Assembly (NCBI GenBank): GCA_024234055.1 | Contig: JACKOW010000014.1 | Span: forward strand, 52,923-116,922 | Direction of reading: 5' to 3' | Length of the DNA stretch: 64,000 nt | Source: Rhodanobacteraceae bacterium | GTDB lineage: Bacteria; Pseudomonadota; Gammaproteobacteria; Xanthomonadales; SZUA-5 | Shown here: in pieces, positions 17,061-26,116 of the stretch | Layout of the letters: each line of letters opens with the position of its first letter | How positions within the stretch are numbered: position 1 is the first letter of the stretch | Notes under the pieces: generated by a model | What the model was told of the DNA's origin: nothing | The model's input: the letters and a program-made list of their open reading frames with translations, nothing else | Database searches by the model: none | Made by a program: the position numbers and the translations under genes

Positions 17061-17804
17061 ATGTCGGTTGATACGGATTGGCTGCTCGGCCCGAATGCAC
17101 TGGAGGCGCAGCTGGATGCTGATCCCACGCGCATTCTCGAAGCGCTGGTCGAGGACGGCAAGCGCAGTCCGCGGGTCGAGGCGCTGGTGGCGCGGCTGCG
17201 CAAGCTCGGCATTGCGGTGCAGAGCAGCCCGCGGGCACAGCTGGACAAGCGCGTTGCCAGCGACCGCCATCAGGGCATCGCGGCGCGCTGGCGCCTGCCG
17301 GAGGCGCTGGACGAATCGGATCTGATCGCGCTGGTGGAAAAGTCGGCGACGCCAGCCTTGATCCTGGTGCTCGATGGTGTGCAGGATCCGCACAATCTTG
17401 GAGCCTGCATCCGCACCGCGGCGGCGGCCGGGGCGATGGCCGTGGTGGTGCCCAAGGATCGTGCCGTGGGTCTGACGCCGACGGTCATGCGCGCCTCGGC
17501 CGGCATGGCCGCACGCCTGCCTTTGGTGCGTGTGACCAATCTGGCGCGGGCACTGGAGCGCCTGAAAAAGGCCGGAGTCTGGGTGGCCGGCGCCGCCGGT
17601 GAGGCGAGCGACACGGTCTATCAATCCGATCTGAAGGGTCCGCTGGCCATTGTCATGGGCAGCGAAGGCGACGGTCTGCGCGAACTCACCCGCAAGACCT
17701 GTGACTTCCTCTGGAAGATCCCGATCGCACCGGGCGTGGAAAGCCTCAACGTCAGCGTGGCCGCCGGCGTATTCCTGTTCGAGGCCGTGCGTCAGCGCGG
17801 CTGA
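17061..17804 (+). CDS. rlmB: 23S rRNA (guanosine-2251-2'-O-)-methyltransferase
   Basis: This 247-residue SpoU/TrmH-class enzyme methylates the ribose of G2251 in the peptidyl-transferase P loop. The N-terminal substrate-binding domain (residues 1-75) is followed by the SPOUT knot domain with its three motifs: VLDGVQDPHNLGACIRTAAA, IVMGSEGDGLREL and IPIAPGVESLNVSVAAGVFL. Length and motifs match RlmB. The ATG at 17061 follows a near-perfect Shine-Dalgarno sequence (AGGAGG, six bases away). Heptamer units (GGTTGTC) begin nine bases after the stop codon. Confidence 0.95.
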   Translation: MSVDTDWLLGPNALEAQLDADPTRILEALVEDGKRSPRVEALVARLRKLGIAVQSSPRAQLDKRVASDRHQGIAARWRLPEALDESDLIALVEKSATPALILVLDGVQDPHNLGACIRTAAAAGAMAVVVPKDRAVGLTPTVMRASAGMAARLPLVRVTNLARALERLKKAGVWVAGAAGEASDTVYQSDLKGPLAIVMGSEGDGLRELTRKTCDFLWKIPIAPGVESLNVSVAAGVFLFEAVRQRG

Positions 17805-18048
17805 GGCCTGGTTGGTGGTTGTCGGTTGTCGGTTGTGGGTAGAAGCAGCGGAGCAAGCTCCGCTCTACCAGAGCCGCGGTGTTCGAGGCTTTGGTAGTGC
17901 CGAGCTTGCTCGGCAGGGTGTGCGGCTGTTCCCGGCAGCGCGCTGACAGAAGCACAAGCCAAGCAGAAGCAGCGGAGCAAGCTCCGCTCTACCAGAGCCG
18001 CGGTGTTCGAGGCTGTTGTAGTGCCGAGCTTGCTCGGCAGGGTGTGCT
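17805..18048. repeat. Heptamer units and two R3 repeat pairs in tandem
   Basis: Bases 17813-17836 contain GGTTGTC-type heptamers (two perfect and two variant). Bases 17841-17925 and 17965-18047 are two nearly identical copies (period 124) of an R3 pair: the hairpin arm GCGGAGCAAGCTCCGCTCTA, a linking inverted repeat, and GTAGTGCCGAGCTTGCTCGG. No gene is present. Confidence 0.9.
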
Positions 18049-18209
18049 AACAACCAACAACCAGCAACCAGCAACCAACAACCAACAACCAACAACCAAC
18101 AACCAACAACCAACAACCAACAACCAACAACCAACAACCAACAACCAACAACCAACAACCAACAACCAACAACCAACAACCAACAACCAACAACCAACAA
18201 CCGACAACC
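18049..18209 (+). repeat. Heptanucleotide array (AACAACC)n, 23 units
   Basis: Twenty-three contiguous 7-base units, mostly AACAACC with a few AGCAACC and a final GACAACC. It ends three bases before the stop codon of the minus-strand oxidoreductase gene. Long translated frames across it (leucine/valine/cysteine/tryptophan periodicity) are artefacts of the repeat. Confidence 0.98.
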
Positions 18210-18212
18210 GCC

Positions 18213-19493
18213 TCACCGCTCGCGCCAATCCTTCCACGAATCCCGCGCCTGCAGCCAGCTGTAGGTCGCCTGGGCGCCGAGGAAGCCGAAGGGGCGCCAG
18301 GTTCGGCTCAGACCGAAGGGGCTGAAGCGCCGCCAGTCCTCGTTTTCTCCGGCGATACCCTGTGCCAGTAGCTCGCCCATGGCGGTCGTGGTGGCGACGC
18401 CATGTCCGCCGAAGGCCTGGGCGTACCAGAGTCCGGGCTCCAGCATGCCGAGTTGTGGCATTTCATGGCGGGCGTAACTCATCAAACCGCTCCAGGCGTA
18501 GTCGACCTCGAACTCGCCCAGCTGCGGATAGACCCGCTTGATATCGGCCTTCAGCAGGTGCGCTACGGCCTGCGGGGATCGATTCAGGATCGAAATTCGT
18601 CCGCCCCAGAGCAGGCGGGTGTCGGGCAGGGCGCGGTAGTAGTCGAAAGCGAAGCGGGTGTCGTAGACCGCGGCGCGGGTGCGGATCGATTCGTCGAGGC
18701 GATCGCCCAGAGGCTCGGTCACCGCTACATAGGTGGCGATCGGCAACAGCGCTCGCTGCAGGGCCGGCACCAGCCTGCCCAGATAGCCGCCACCAGCGAC
18801 GACGACCGTGTCTGTGTCTATCGCACCGCCCAGGCAATGCACGCGCCAGCCGGCGCCGGTCTTTTCGATTCGGGTCACCGGGCTGGCGCCATGCACGCGC
18901 ACGCCGCCGCCCTGCGCGGCCCGGGCCATGCCCAGCGCCAGGTTGAGCGGGTGTACATGAAAGGCCTCGGCCTCGAACAAGCCGCCGTGGTAACGCGGCG
19001 TATTCAGCTGGGCGCGCAGTTGTTCTGGACTCAGCGTGCTCCAGTTCACGCCGAAGTGCTCGCGCAGCAGCGCTTGCCGTTCGGTCAGCAGTGACGGGTC
19101 CTTGAACCAGTTGGCCCATATGACGCCGGCGTCGACCGGATCACACTGAATGGCATAGCGATCTATGCGGGCGCGGATGGTGCTGACCGCGGTCCGCGTC
19201 AATCCATACATCCACTGCGCGGTGTCGGCGCCGACCTCGGCCCGCAGCGAAGCTTCGCCCAGCGAGTACCCGCCGAAGACAAAGCCACCGTTGCGGCCAC
19301 TGGCGCCAAAGCCTATGGACTCGGATTCCAACAGCAGCACATCGCTGACGCCGCGCTCGGCCAGACCCAATGCCGTGGCCAGACCTGCATAGCCACCGCC
19401 AACCACCACCACGCTCGCGCGCGTGTCGCTCAGCAATGGCTGATGTTCCGCAGGTTCTCGTCGTGTCGCTTGATAGTAGGTGCCGATCTTCAT
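18213..19493 (-). CDS. FAD-dependent oxidoreductase, DAO family (PuuB-like)
   Basis: This 426-residue flavoprotein has the dinucleotide-binding motif VVVVGGGYAGLATALGLAER at about residues 28-47, and the downstream SIGFGASGRNGGFVFGG phrase that is typical of gamma-glutamylputrescine oxidase and related amine oxidases of the D-amino-acid oxidase family. The C-terminal part (AQAFGGHGVATTTAMGELLA) is the second FAD-contacting region. A probable reaction is oxidation of an amine or amino acid, substrate unknown. The ATG at 19493 starts just before the flavin fold; longer in-frame reading is not supported. A heptamer array abuts the stop. Confidence 0.85.
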   Translation of the reverse strand: MKIGTYYQATRREPAEHQPLLSDTRASVVVVGGGYAGLATALGLAERGVSDVLLLESESIGFGASGRNGGFVFGGYSLGEASLRAEVGADTAQWMYGLTRTAVSTIRARIDRYAIQCDPVDAGVIWANWFKDPSLLTERQALLREHFGVNWSTLSPEQLRAQLNTPRYHGGLFEAEAFHVHPLNLALGMARAAQGGGVRVHGASPVTRIEKTGAGWRVHCLGGAIDTDTVVVAGGGYLGRLVPALQRALLPIATYVAVTEPLGDRLDESIRTRAAVYDTRFAFDYYRALPDTRLLWGGRISILNRSPQAVAHLLKADIKRVYPQLGEFEVDYAWSGLMSYARHEMPQLGMLEPGLWYAQAFGGHGVATTTAMGELLAQGIAGENEDWRRFSPFGLSRTWRPFGFLGAQATYSWLQARDSWKDWRER

Positions 19494-19513
19494 TGGCACA
19501 TGATGCCGCTTTG

Positions 19514-19696
19514 TCAGCTCTTGTTGCGCGCGCCGTACACCAGACTGGCAAGGCCGACGACCATGGCGACCGGCATCAGGTTGACCTGCGGCATGGGATG
19601 ACGGATGAGCCAGGTACCGCCGACCGCCAATCCAAGCACCAGCGAGGCGCTGAGCACGGTCACCAGAATCTTCGACAGCCAGGTGGGCAGTTTCAT
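19514..19696 (-). CDS. Small two-helix membrane protein
   Basis: A 60-residue hypothetical protein with two hydrophobic segments (about residues 9-29, ILVTVLSASLVLGLAVGGTW, and 38-54, NLMPVAMVVGLASLVYG) and a charged C-terminal tail ARNKS. It lies 20 bases upstream of the FAD oxidoreductase on the same strand, so the two are probably cotranscribed. No family is recognised. The regular start, composition and clean spacing favour a real gene over a chance frame. Confidence 0.6.
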   Translation of the reverse strand: MKLPTWLSKILVTVLSASLVLGLAVGGTWLIRHPMPQVNLMPVAMVVGLASLVYGARNKS

Positions 19697-20087
19697 ACAC
19701 GAACCAGTGTGGGTGATGGCCAGTGAGATGCGCCGGCGCCGGCAAATTTCAAGATGCTGTGAAGAGGGATGGATGACGGCGGTCGCGTCGCAAGGTCGCT
19801 CCTACGAAAAGCGGGCTCCTGGGTAGGAGCGCCCTTGCGGCGCGACCGTGACCAAATGGGGCAAGACGCCATCAGACCTTCGTGCTGACTGGTGGGCACG
19901 TGCTCCAACGCGGAGAACGCTGAGGGCCGCGGAGAACGCAGAGAGAAGCGTCTCTAGATTTGCTTTGCTTTTCTCCGCGTTCTCGGCGCTTCTCTGCGCC
20001 CTCTGCGTTACGCTTCTGGCAACAGCACTCTGCGCTTCCCGGTCTTTGCCACCGCTGCGCGACAACGGTCGCGACGCGAGGTCGCTC
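19697..20087. repeat. Intergenic R1 half-sites and R7 element
   Basis: R1 arms lie at about 19784-19850 (reverse arm GTCGCAAGGTCGCTCCTAC, then GTAGGAGCGCCCTTGCGGCG). Bases 19907-20020 are an R7 element (AACGCGGAGAACGCTGAGG ... TTCTCCGCGTTCTCGGCGCT). A further R1 copy, reversed, runs from about 20067 to 20091 and includes the stop codon of the next gene. No gene is supported. Confidence 0.8.
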
Positions 20088-20675
20088 CTACAAGGGCGGG
20101 CTGATCCGGGCCTGGCCGCGGGTGGCGTCCTGCAGGCGTTGCCGACATTCGCCGGCGCGGCTGGAGGGTAGCGTGAGCTGGCAGGAGAAGCCCTGGCTGT
20201 CGTAGTGCTCGGCGCTGATGAGGCCTGCGCATTCGCCGGCAATCTGGCGCAGCACGCTTTCGTGGGCGAAGGGCAGGGCGATGCTCAAGGTCTGCATCTC
20301 GATCAGTTCGCGGCGCTCGGCCTGACGCAGGCATTCGGCGGCAACGCCGCCATAGGCGCGAACCAGACCACCGGCACCGAGCTTGATACCGCCAAACCAG
20401 CGGGTCACGACCACCAGCACGCCATCCAGATCCTGGCCGTCGATGGCCTGCAGGATCGGCCTGCCAGCGGTGCCGGAAGGTTCGTTGGCGTCGTGGAAGC
20501 GGTACTGCTGACCGTTGCGCCAGGCGTAGCAGTGGTGACTGGCGTCTTCGCGCGCGCACTGTTCGACGTGGGCCTGAGCCTCGTCAACGCTGAGGATGGG
20601 CCAGGCGCGTGCGAGGAATCGACTCTTCTGGATCAGTTCCTCGTGCGTCGCGTATCCGACCAGCGTTGCGCTCAT
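20088..20675 (-). CDS. IMPACT/YigZ family protein
   Basis: This 195-residue protein has the N-terminal IMPACT domain with its conserved pattern KSRFLARAWPI, ASHHCYAWR, DANEPSGTAGRPIL and VVVTRWFGGIKLGAGGLVRA, and the C-terminal DUF1949-like domain. YigZ/IMPACT proteins bind nucleic acid or ribosomes; the eukaryotic homologue restrains Gcn2, but the bacterial role is unsettled. The stop codon TAG is contained in the GTAG head of an R1 repeat (20088-20091). The start ATG at 20675 is 33 bases from the end of the upstream gene on the same strand. Confidence 0.92.
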   Translation of the reverse strand: MSATLVGYATHEELIQKSRFLARAWPILSVDEAQAHVEQCAREDASHHCYAWRNGQQYRFHDANEPSGTAGRPILQAIDGQDLDGVLVVVTRWFGGIKLGAGGLVRAYGGVAAECLRQAERRELIEMQTLSIALPFAHESVLRQIAGECAGLISAEHYDSQGFSCQLTLPSSRAGECRQRLQDATRGQARISPPL

Positions 20676-20708
20676 GAGGCGGTTCCGGCGGGTCCGTAGC
20701 GCAGGGCA

Positions 20709-21749
20709 TCAATGGTTGGCGTCATCCACAAAGCGCAGATCCTGTGGTAACTCGCGTTGTGGATAATCCTGGCGCAGCGTCTGGATCAGTTGCCGGGCGC
20801 GATCCATGTCGCCGCGCTTCAGGGCCTCGCGCGCCTCGTCGACGATGCTGTCGAAGGCGTTGATGGCCTCGTCCGCCATGACGGCGGGTGCATCGGTGGC
20901 GCCCGAAAGCTGGTTGCTCGCGGCATTGTCGCGGCCACCGCTGAGCGCGGCGGGCATGCGCAGGCTGGCTGCGCCAGCACTCGCGTCCCGTTCCGGTTGA
21001 AGCTCCTTGCTCAGGCCTTCGCGCTTGGCTACAGGCGCCATCGCTTCCTTCGCCACGGGGTAGGGCGCGGGCGCTGCCGAGGCTGGCGCCGGCGCCAGCT
21101 TCTGGGCCGTTACCGGTTCGGCCCGAGGTCCACGCGTCGGCGCAGGTGCAACGATCTGGCCGACCGTTTCCTGCTGGCGCACTGCCGCCGCCTTCGGTGC
21201 AGCCTCGGCCGGGAAGGGTTGGGCATCGCGACGCGCACGATCATCGGCTTTGGCTGCGGGCGTTGGCCCCGAAGCGGCTGTCGGTGGTGTCTGCGGCGCC
21301 GGCGACAGGAGCTGAGCTTGCTGTGCAGCCGGCTTGGCGGGAGCACTTGGACTGGCCGCGGCCTCCGAATCCAGGCTTGATCCATCGGCGAAACCTGCGT
21401 GCTCGACAGACCGTTTTTCGGCGCGGGGCTCGAAGTGGTCATCGGCGACCTGGTCGGCCGCCATCGGTGCTGGCGCGCTCACGGCCGGCGGCGCGTCCAG
21501 GCGATTGGGTTCGTGCTCGAGCTGCTGCCAGATACGAAGCGCCAGTCCGCTGCCGACCAGTACCACGACGCCTGCTGCCAGACCCATCCAGGGGGGTTGG
21601 CTGCGCCGCGGCCCAGCCTTGGCGACAGCGGCATGAGCGCGGGCCAGTATGCGGGCGTCGAGATCGGCCGAAGGCTCTGCGCCGGGGGCACTGCGCAGAG
21701 CATCGACGATCTCGTTTTCCAGGCGCTCGAAGCGCGTATTCCCGCTCAT
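20709..21749 (-). CDS. Membrane partner (probable anti-sigma factor) of the ECF sigma factor
   Basis: A 346-residue protein with an N-terminal cytoplasmic helical part (RFERLENEIVDALRSAPGAE), one membrane helix at about residues 54-71 (MGLAAGVVVLVGSGLALR), a long Pro/Ala-rich extracytoplasmic region of low complexity and a C-terminal helical repeat-like module (EALKRGDMDRARQLIQTLRQ). Its start overlaps the sigma gene stop by four bases. Position and topology suggest an anti-sigma factor; no zinc-binding ZAS motif is visible, so this is inference. Confidence 0.7.
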   Translation of the reverse strand: MSGNTRFERLENEIVDALRSAPGAEPSADLDARILARAHAAVAKAGPRRSQPPWMGLAAGVVVLVGSGLALRIWQQLEHEPNRLDAPPAVSAPAPMAADQVADDHFEPRAEKRSVEHAGFADGSSLDSEAAASPSAPAKPAAQQAQLLSPAPQTPPTAASGPTPAAKADDRARRDAQPFPAEAAPKAAAVRQQETVGQIVAPAPTRGPRAEPVTAQKLAPAPASAAPAPYPVAKEAMAPVAKREGLSKELQPERDASAGAASLRMPAALSGGRDNAASNQLSGATDAPAVMADEAINAFDSIVDEAREALKRGDMDRARQLIQTLRQDYPQRELPQDLRFVDDANH

Positions 21750-22312
21750 GACCCTCTCAATCCTTCCCGCAGCTTGGCCAGCGCATAGCGCAGGCGCGAT
21801 TTGATCGTTTCACGGCCAGTGCCGACACTGCTGGCGATCTCCTCCAGAGTGAGGTCGCCTTCGGCCCGCATCAACAGCACCGCGCGTTGCTCTTCAGGCA
21901 GCGCGTCCACCAGATCCGACAGTCGCTGCATCTGTTGCGACTGGTCCAGAGCCAGCGCCGGATCGTCTTCCGGCAGGCCGGGAAAGGCGATCAGCACTTC
22001 GTCGGCGCTCACCGTGGGCCGGGATCGCCGCAGATGATCGATGGCCAGATGGTGGGCGATGCGGAACAGCCAGGCGGCAAAGCGCGCGCTGGGCTCATAG
22101 CGGGCGCGGGCGTCGATGACCCGGCTCCAGGTGTCCTGATAGAGCTCTTCAGCCACGGCAGCCTGCCCGGTCAGGCGCACCAGATAGCGCAGCAATCGCA
22201 CCCGATAGCGCCCGTACAGCAGGTCGAAGGCCGCGGCCTCGCCAGCTGCATAGCGCAACATCAGGTTTTCGTCGCTGTCGTCGTGATCCACGGCTGGCCC
22301 GGGTGTTGTCAC
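21746..22312 (-). CDS. ECF-type RNA polymerase sigma factor
   Basis: A 188-residue sigma-70 family factor with region 2 (DLLYGRYRVRLLRYLVRLTG through FAAWLFRIAHHLAIDHLRRS) and region 4 (LPEEQRAVLLMRAEGDLTLE, EIASSVGTGRETIKSRL helix-turn-helix). There is no region 1 or 3, which defines the extracytoplasmic-function group. No ATG is available; a GTG at 22312 is chosen, with a TTG at 22330 as alternative. The gene overlaps its membrane partner (ATGA), so signal-responsive release of the sigma factor is likely. Target promoters cannot be identified here. Confidence 0.9.
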   Translation of the reverse strand: MTTPGPAVDHDDSDENLMLRYAAGEAAAFDLLYGRYRVRLLRYLVRLTGQAAVAEELYQDTWSRVIDARARYEPSARFAAWLFRIAHHLAIDHLRRSRPTVSADEVLIAFPGLPEDDPALALDQSQQMQRLSDLVDALPEEQRAVLLMRAEGDLTLEEIASSVGTGRETIKSRLRYALAKLREGLRGS

Positions 22313-23028
22313 CCGGCGACGATAGCCCAAGCGCGTGAGTGAGTGAGAGCTTCATGTCCCTGTCAACGCGCCGAAGCGGCGAATGGGGTTGCGGGGGCAG
22401 GAAAAAGGAAAAAGGAAAAGGGGAGATGGGGGAATGAGGGATATAGGCGATCGGGCCAAGTGCTGGCGTCATTGCGAGGAACGTAGTGACGAAGCAATCC
22501 AGATCCACGATTCCAAGAGCACTGGATTGCTTCGTCGCGGCGCTCCTCTCCATGAACCCATATCGTAAGGTGTTGATGCGTCATTGCGAGAAGCGTAGCG
22601 ACGAAGCAATCCAGGGTAGCGCCGCACGCCCCTGGATTGCTTCCCCCGGATCAAGTCCGGGGTCGCAATGACGCCGGGGGGTTCATGGCCCGTGGGTAGT
22701 TTCGGGCCGAAACAGGTGGCTCGCAATGAAGCCCGCTGTTGTGGGTCCGGACTTGTCCGGACGCTTTCCTTCCAACTCGCCAGGAGCGTATAGGCAAGTC
22801 TGGACCCACAAGAGCCCCCAGGTCCGTCGCCTTTTCTCGTGCCCTCGTGCCCTCGTGCCCTCGTGCCCCAATCTTGCCTCCAAGCGACAGCAAGTTGCCG
22901 CAGGGCGACGCCTGAGGTGGTGGCCACTGGCGGCTGGGTTCGAGGTGCGTACAGTCCGCCTCCGAGCCGGCCGTTGCCTGGGTTCGGCCCTCACCAGACT
23001 GCCGATTTCGCACTTCAGGACCTACTCC
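22313..23028. repeat. Intergenic repeat block: two R5 composites, R6, R4, period-8 array
   Basis: Bases 22468-22545 and 22580-22676 are two R5 composites in tandem, joined by the phrase CATGAACCCATATCGTAAGG. Bases 22679-22726 are a reversed R6 unit. R4-like hairpins lie at 22742-22763 (GTCCGGACTTGTCCGGAC) and near 22798-22810. Bases 22836-22867 are four CTCGTGCC units (period 8). The last 150 bases before the TonB receptor contain no clear feature; its promoter must lie there or in the repeats. Confidence 0.8.
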
Positions 23029-25818
23029 ATGACCATTCGCAGCTCGCGCCGCTCCCGCCGTGGCGAACTCCCGCTCAGACAGACCCTGTTGCGCCTGGCC
23101 TTGACCCAGGCACTGTTGCTGCCTGCCGGCCTGGCGGTAGCCCAGAGCAGCGGTGATGCCGAGATCGCCGCCAAGGCGGCGGAGATGGACACGGTGTTCG
23201 TCACCGGTTCGCGCATCAAGCGTATCGACGGCGAAACCGCCCTGCCGATCGAGATCATCACCCGCGAGGAGATCGAGACCCGCGGCGTGACCACGGCGGC
23301 AGAAATGGTCAAGACTCTGACCGCGAACACGGCGCCGCTCGCCGATGGCGCCAGCATCACTGACGGCACCTCCGGCCAGCGCGGCTTCAATGGCGCCAAC
23401 CTGCGCGGCGTGGGTGTGTCGAGCACGCTGATCCTGCTCAACGGCCGACGTCTGGCCAACTTCGCCTCGCCCGGTGACGAAGCCGGTGTCGATCTCAACA
23501 ACATTCCGGCTGGCGCCATCGAAAGGGTGGAAGTGCTGAAAGATGGCGCCTCGGCGCTCTACGGCTCCGACGCCATCGGTGGTGTCATCAACTTCATCAC
23601 CCGCAGCGACTACCAGGGCATTGATCTCAGCCTGCTCGGGGCCGATACCCAGGAAGGCGGCGCCGACAAGCAGACCGCCACCATCAGCGCCGGCTTCGGC
23701 GACATGAGCGAAGACCGCTACAACGTCTTCGGCGTGCTCGATGTGCAGCATCTCGGCGCTCTGCGCTCCAGCCAGCGTGATTTCATCCGCGAGCGGCCGC
23801 TGGCAGAGTTGCTGCCGGCGCTGATGTCCAGCAACACCTATCCGGCCAACATCGACATCAATTCGGCGCAGCGCAATGCGCTGATCGCCGCCGGCTTGCT
23901 GGCGCCGGGCACCACCCGCACGCGCATCAACCCGAGCTCTCCCGAGTGCAATCCGCCCGCGACGGTGTATGCCCCGGAGGGTCCGGGCGGTCCGGTGGCC
24001 TGCAGCTACGATTACATGAAGGACACCGAGATCTACCCGGACTCGGACAAGATCGGCTTCATGGGCCGCGCCGCGGTCGAAGTGGCTGATGGCCATCGGT
24101 TGTTTGCCGAACTGTCCTACACTCAGGCGAAGACCACCTATCGCTTGAGTCCGAACCCGCAGCGCATCCGCAACCTGCCGATTTCGGTGCTGCCCGAGCC
24201 CTACCGCAGCGCCCTGTCGGCGCCGGGACTGCCGAGCACCTTCAGCGGCATCCGCCTGCGCATGAGCGAGGCCGGCAATCGCACCAATGAGGTCACCAGC
24301 GAAGGCAGCCGCATCGTGCTCGGTGCCGAAGGCATCGCCGGTGATTGGGATTACAGCCTGGGTCTGGTGCGCAGCGAGAACAAGGCCACCGACAGCTACG
24401 TGGATGGCTATGTGCTCTTCGACGAGTTCGATGCCGCGGTGCGGTCCGGCCTGATCAATCCCTTCGGTCCGTCCTCGGCCCAGGGACAGGCCCTGCTCGA
24501 CGACATCACCATCAACGACGACGCGCGCAAGTCCAAGGGTGTCAGCGAGAGTTTCGATTTCAATTTCACCCGCGCGCTCGGCGAGCTCGACGGCGGCGAT
24601 ATCGGTCTGGCGCTGGGCGGTGAGTTGCGCCGCGAATCGCAGCGTTTCACGCCCTCGGCGCTGCTGCTCAGCAACAATATCGCCGGCGATCGCGACAGCT
24701 CGCTCGGCCCTGGTGACCCCTCCGACATTCTGCCCAGTAACGACAGTCGCAATGTCGCTTCGGCCTATGCCGAACTGAATGCGCCGGTCAGCGAGACCCT
24801 GGAACTGCAGGCGGCGCTGCGTTTCGACGACTACGAGGAAGTCGGCTCCACCTTCAATCCCAAATTCGGCGTGCGCTGGCAGCCGCGCGAGGACCTGATC
24901 GTCCGTGGCTCGGCCGGCACCGGTTTTCGGGCGCCCTCGCTGAACGATCTGCACCGACCCACCGTCTTCGGCGTGACCTCCAGTCTGATCACCGATCCGC
25001 AGTGTGCCGATGTCGAAGGCAGCATCGACTTCTGCACCGATCAGTGGCCGGTGGAGCGGCAGAGCAATCCAGACCTGGATCCGGAGCGCTCGCGGCAGTT
25101 CTCCCTCGGCACCGTCTACGAGCCCAGCGAGACCTTCAATATCGGACTGGAATACTGGTATCTGCAGAAGAAGGACGTGATCAGCACGCTCGGCGAGCAG
25201 ATCATCATCGAGAGCCCGGAGCTCTACAACGGTCTTTACATCGAGCGCGACGAAGACGGCTTCATCAGCAACATCATCCTGCGCAAGGAAAACCAGGGCA
25301 AGCTCAAGACCTCCGGTTTCGACATCAGCAGCCGTCTCAGCACAGGTGAAACCGACTACGGCACTTTCAGTGTCGATTTCACCGGCACGCTGATCACCAA
25401 GTACGAACGCCAGTTCGGTCCGCTGGAACCCTATCGCAGCAACCTCGGGCGCTTCCTCAACGATCAGGTGATCCAGCGCTGGCGCCATCGCATCGCCTTC
25501 AACTGGGACAGCGGTCCGCTGGGCCTGACCTTTGCCAACAACTATTCCTCCAGCTATCGCGACCAGAACACCACTTACGATCCGGTCAGCGATTCACGGC
25601 TGCCGTCCAGAGACGTCAAGGCCTACTCGCTGTGGGATCTGACCGGCAGCTACAAGGTCAACGAGCAGCTGCGCGTGCGTGCCGGCGTGCTCAATGTCTT
25701 CGACGAGGATCCGCCGTTCTCGAACCAGGCCTATTACTTCATCGCCAGCTATGACCCCACCTACACCGATCCGCGTGGTCGATCGTTCTATCTGGGGGTG
25801 GAATACAAGTTCCGTTGA
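23029..25818 (+). CDS. TonB-dependent outer-membrane receptor
   Basis: This 929-residue receptor has an N-terminal signal sequence (LALTQALLLPAGLAVAQ), the mature start with MDTVFVTGSRIKRIDGETAL (a TonB-box-like region), a plug domain (TLILLNGRRLANFASPGDEA, then AIERVEVLKDGASALYGSDA and IGGVINFITR) and a 22-strand barrel ending in RSFYLGVEYKFR. The receptor imports a ligand across the outer membrane with energy from TonB-ExbBD. This xanthomonad subgroup is large, and the ligand (carbohydrate, peptide or siderophore) cannot be told. The ATG at 23029 precedes the signal sequence. No TonB-linked enzyme or transporter gene adjoins it. Confidence 0.93.
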   Translation: MTIRSSRRSRRGELPLRQTLLRLALTQALLLPAGLAVAQSSGDAEIAAKAAEMDTVFVTGSRIKRIDGETALPIEIITREEIETRGVTTAAEMVKTLTANTAPLADGASITDGTSGQRGFNGANLRGVGVSSTLILLNGRRLANFASPGDEAGVDLNNIPAGAIERVEVLKDGASALYGSDAIGGVINFITRSDYQGIDLSLLGADTQEGGADKQTATISAGFGDMSEDRYNVFGVLDVQHLGALRSSQRDFIRERPLAELLPALMSSNTYPANIDINSAQRNALIAAGLLAPGTTRTRINPSSPECNPPATVYAPEGPGGPVACSYDYMKDTEIYPDSDKIGFMGRAAVEVADGHRLFAELSYTQAKTTYRLSPNPQRIRNLPISVLPEPYRSALSAPGLPSTFSGIRLRMSEAGNRTNEVTSEGSRIVLGAEGIAGDWDYSLGLVRSENKATDSYVDGYVLFDEFDAAVRSGLINPFGPSSAQGQALLDDITINDDARKSKGVSESFDFNFTRALGELDGGDIGLALGGELRRESQRFTPSALLLSNNIAGDRDSSLGPGDPSDILPSNDSRNVASAYAELNAPVSETLELQAALRFDDYEEVGSTFNPKFGVRWQPREDLIVRGSAGTGFRAPSLNDLHRPTVFGVTSSLITDPQCADVEGSIDFCTDQWPVERQSNPDLDPERSRQFSLGTVYEPSETFNIGLEYWYLQKKDVISTLGEQIIIESPELYNGLYIERDEDGFISNIILRKENQGKLKTSGFDISSRLSTGETDYGTFSVDFTGTLITKYERQFGPLEPYRSNLGRFLNDQVIQRWRHRIAFNWDSGPLGLTFANNYSSSYRDQNTTYDPVSDSRLPSRDVKAYSLWDLTGSYKVNEQLRVRAGVLNVFDEDPPFSNQAYYFIASYDPTYTDPRGRSFYLGVEYKFR

Positions 25819-25846
25819 CCAGTAGCTGCGGGCGACACCTGCAACC

Positions 25847-25926
25847 CTGTGGGAGCGGACTTTGTCCGCGATCAGTCTGGTTGAAATCGGCGAACCGGCG
25901 ATCGCGGCTGAAGCCGCTCCCACAGA
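25847..25926. repeat. REP-like inverted pair (GTGGGAGCGGAC type)
   Basis: GTGGGAGCGGACTTTGTCCG at 25850-25869 and the inverted arm GGCTGAAGCCGCTCCCAC near 25906-25923 form two hairpins facing each other. The head is GTGG instead of GTAG. It lies 30 bases after the TonB receptor stop codon. Confidence 0.8.
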
Positions 25927-25939
25927 CAAGCAGAATCCC

Positions 25940-26015
25940 AACGCGGCCTTCGTCCCCGGGCCGCGTTCATTCCCCAGGGGGCTCCAGAACCGGCCGGTCG
26001 CCCCGGACCGGCCGG
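25940..26015. terminator. Two strong hairpins between convergent genes
   Basis: AACGCGGCC (25940-25948) pairs with GGCCGCGTT (25959-25967), and CCGGCCGGTC (25990-25999) pairs with GACCGGCCGG (26006-26015) around a six-base loop. Neither has a clean U-run, but they sit between the convergent TonB receptor and methyltransferase genes, so a bidirectional transcription stop is plausible. Confidence 0.5.
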
Positions 26016-26116
26016 AACTGGGTCGGCCGATGACAGGCGCCACCAGACGAAGCGTGCACCGGTAGATCCCGTCGGCCCGATGGACCTGCCCGAGTTGCCA
26101 AAGCCGGCGCCAGTAC

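Noticed and set aside
17865..18237. Frames encoding repeated Leu-Leu-Val-Val-Gly-Cys-Trp
   Set aside because: Pure translation of the AACAACC heptamer array; every frame is open because the repeat lacks stop codons.
22651..25488. A 945-codon open frame antisense to the TonB receptor
   Set aside because: It mirrors the receptor gene exactly, has no recognisable domain and a composition expected from reading the opposite strand of high-G+C codons.
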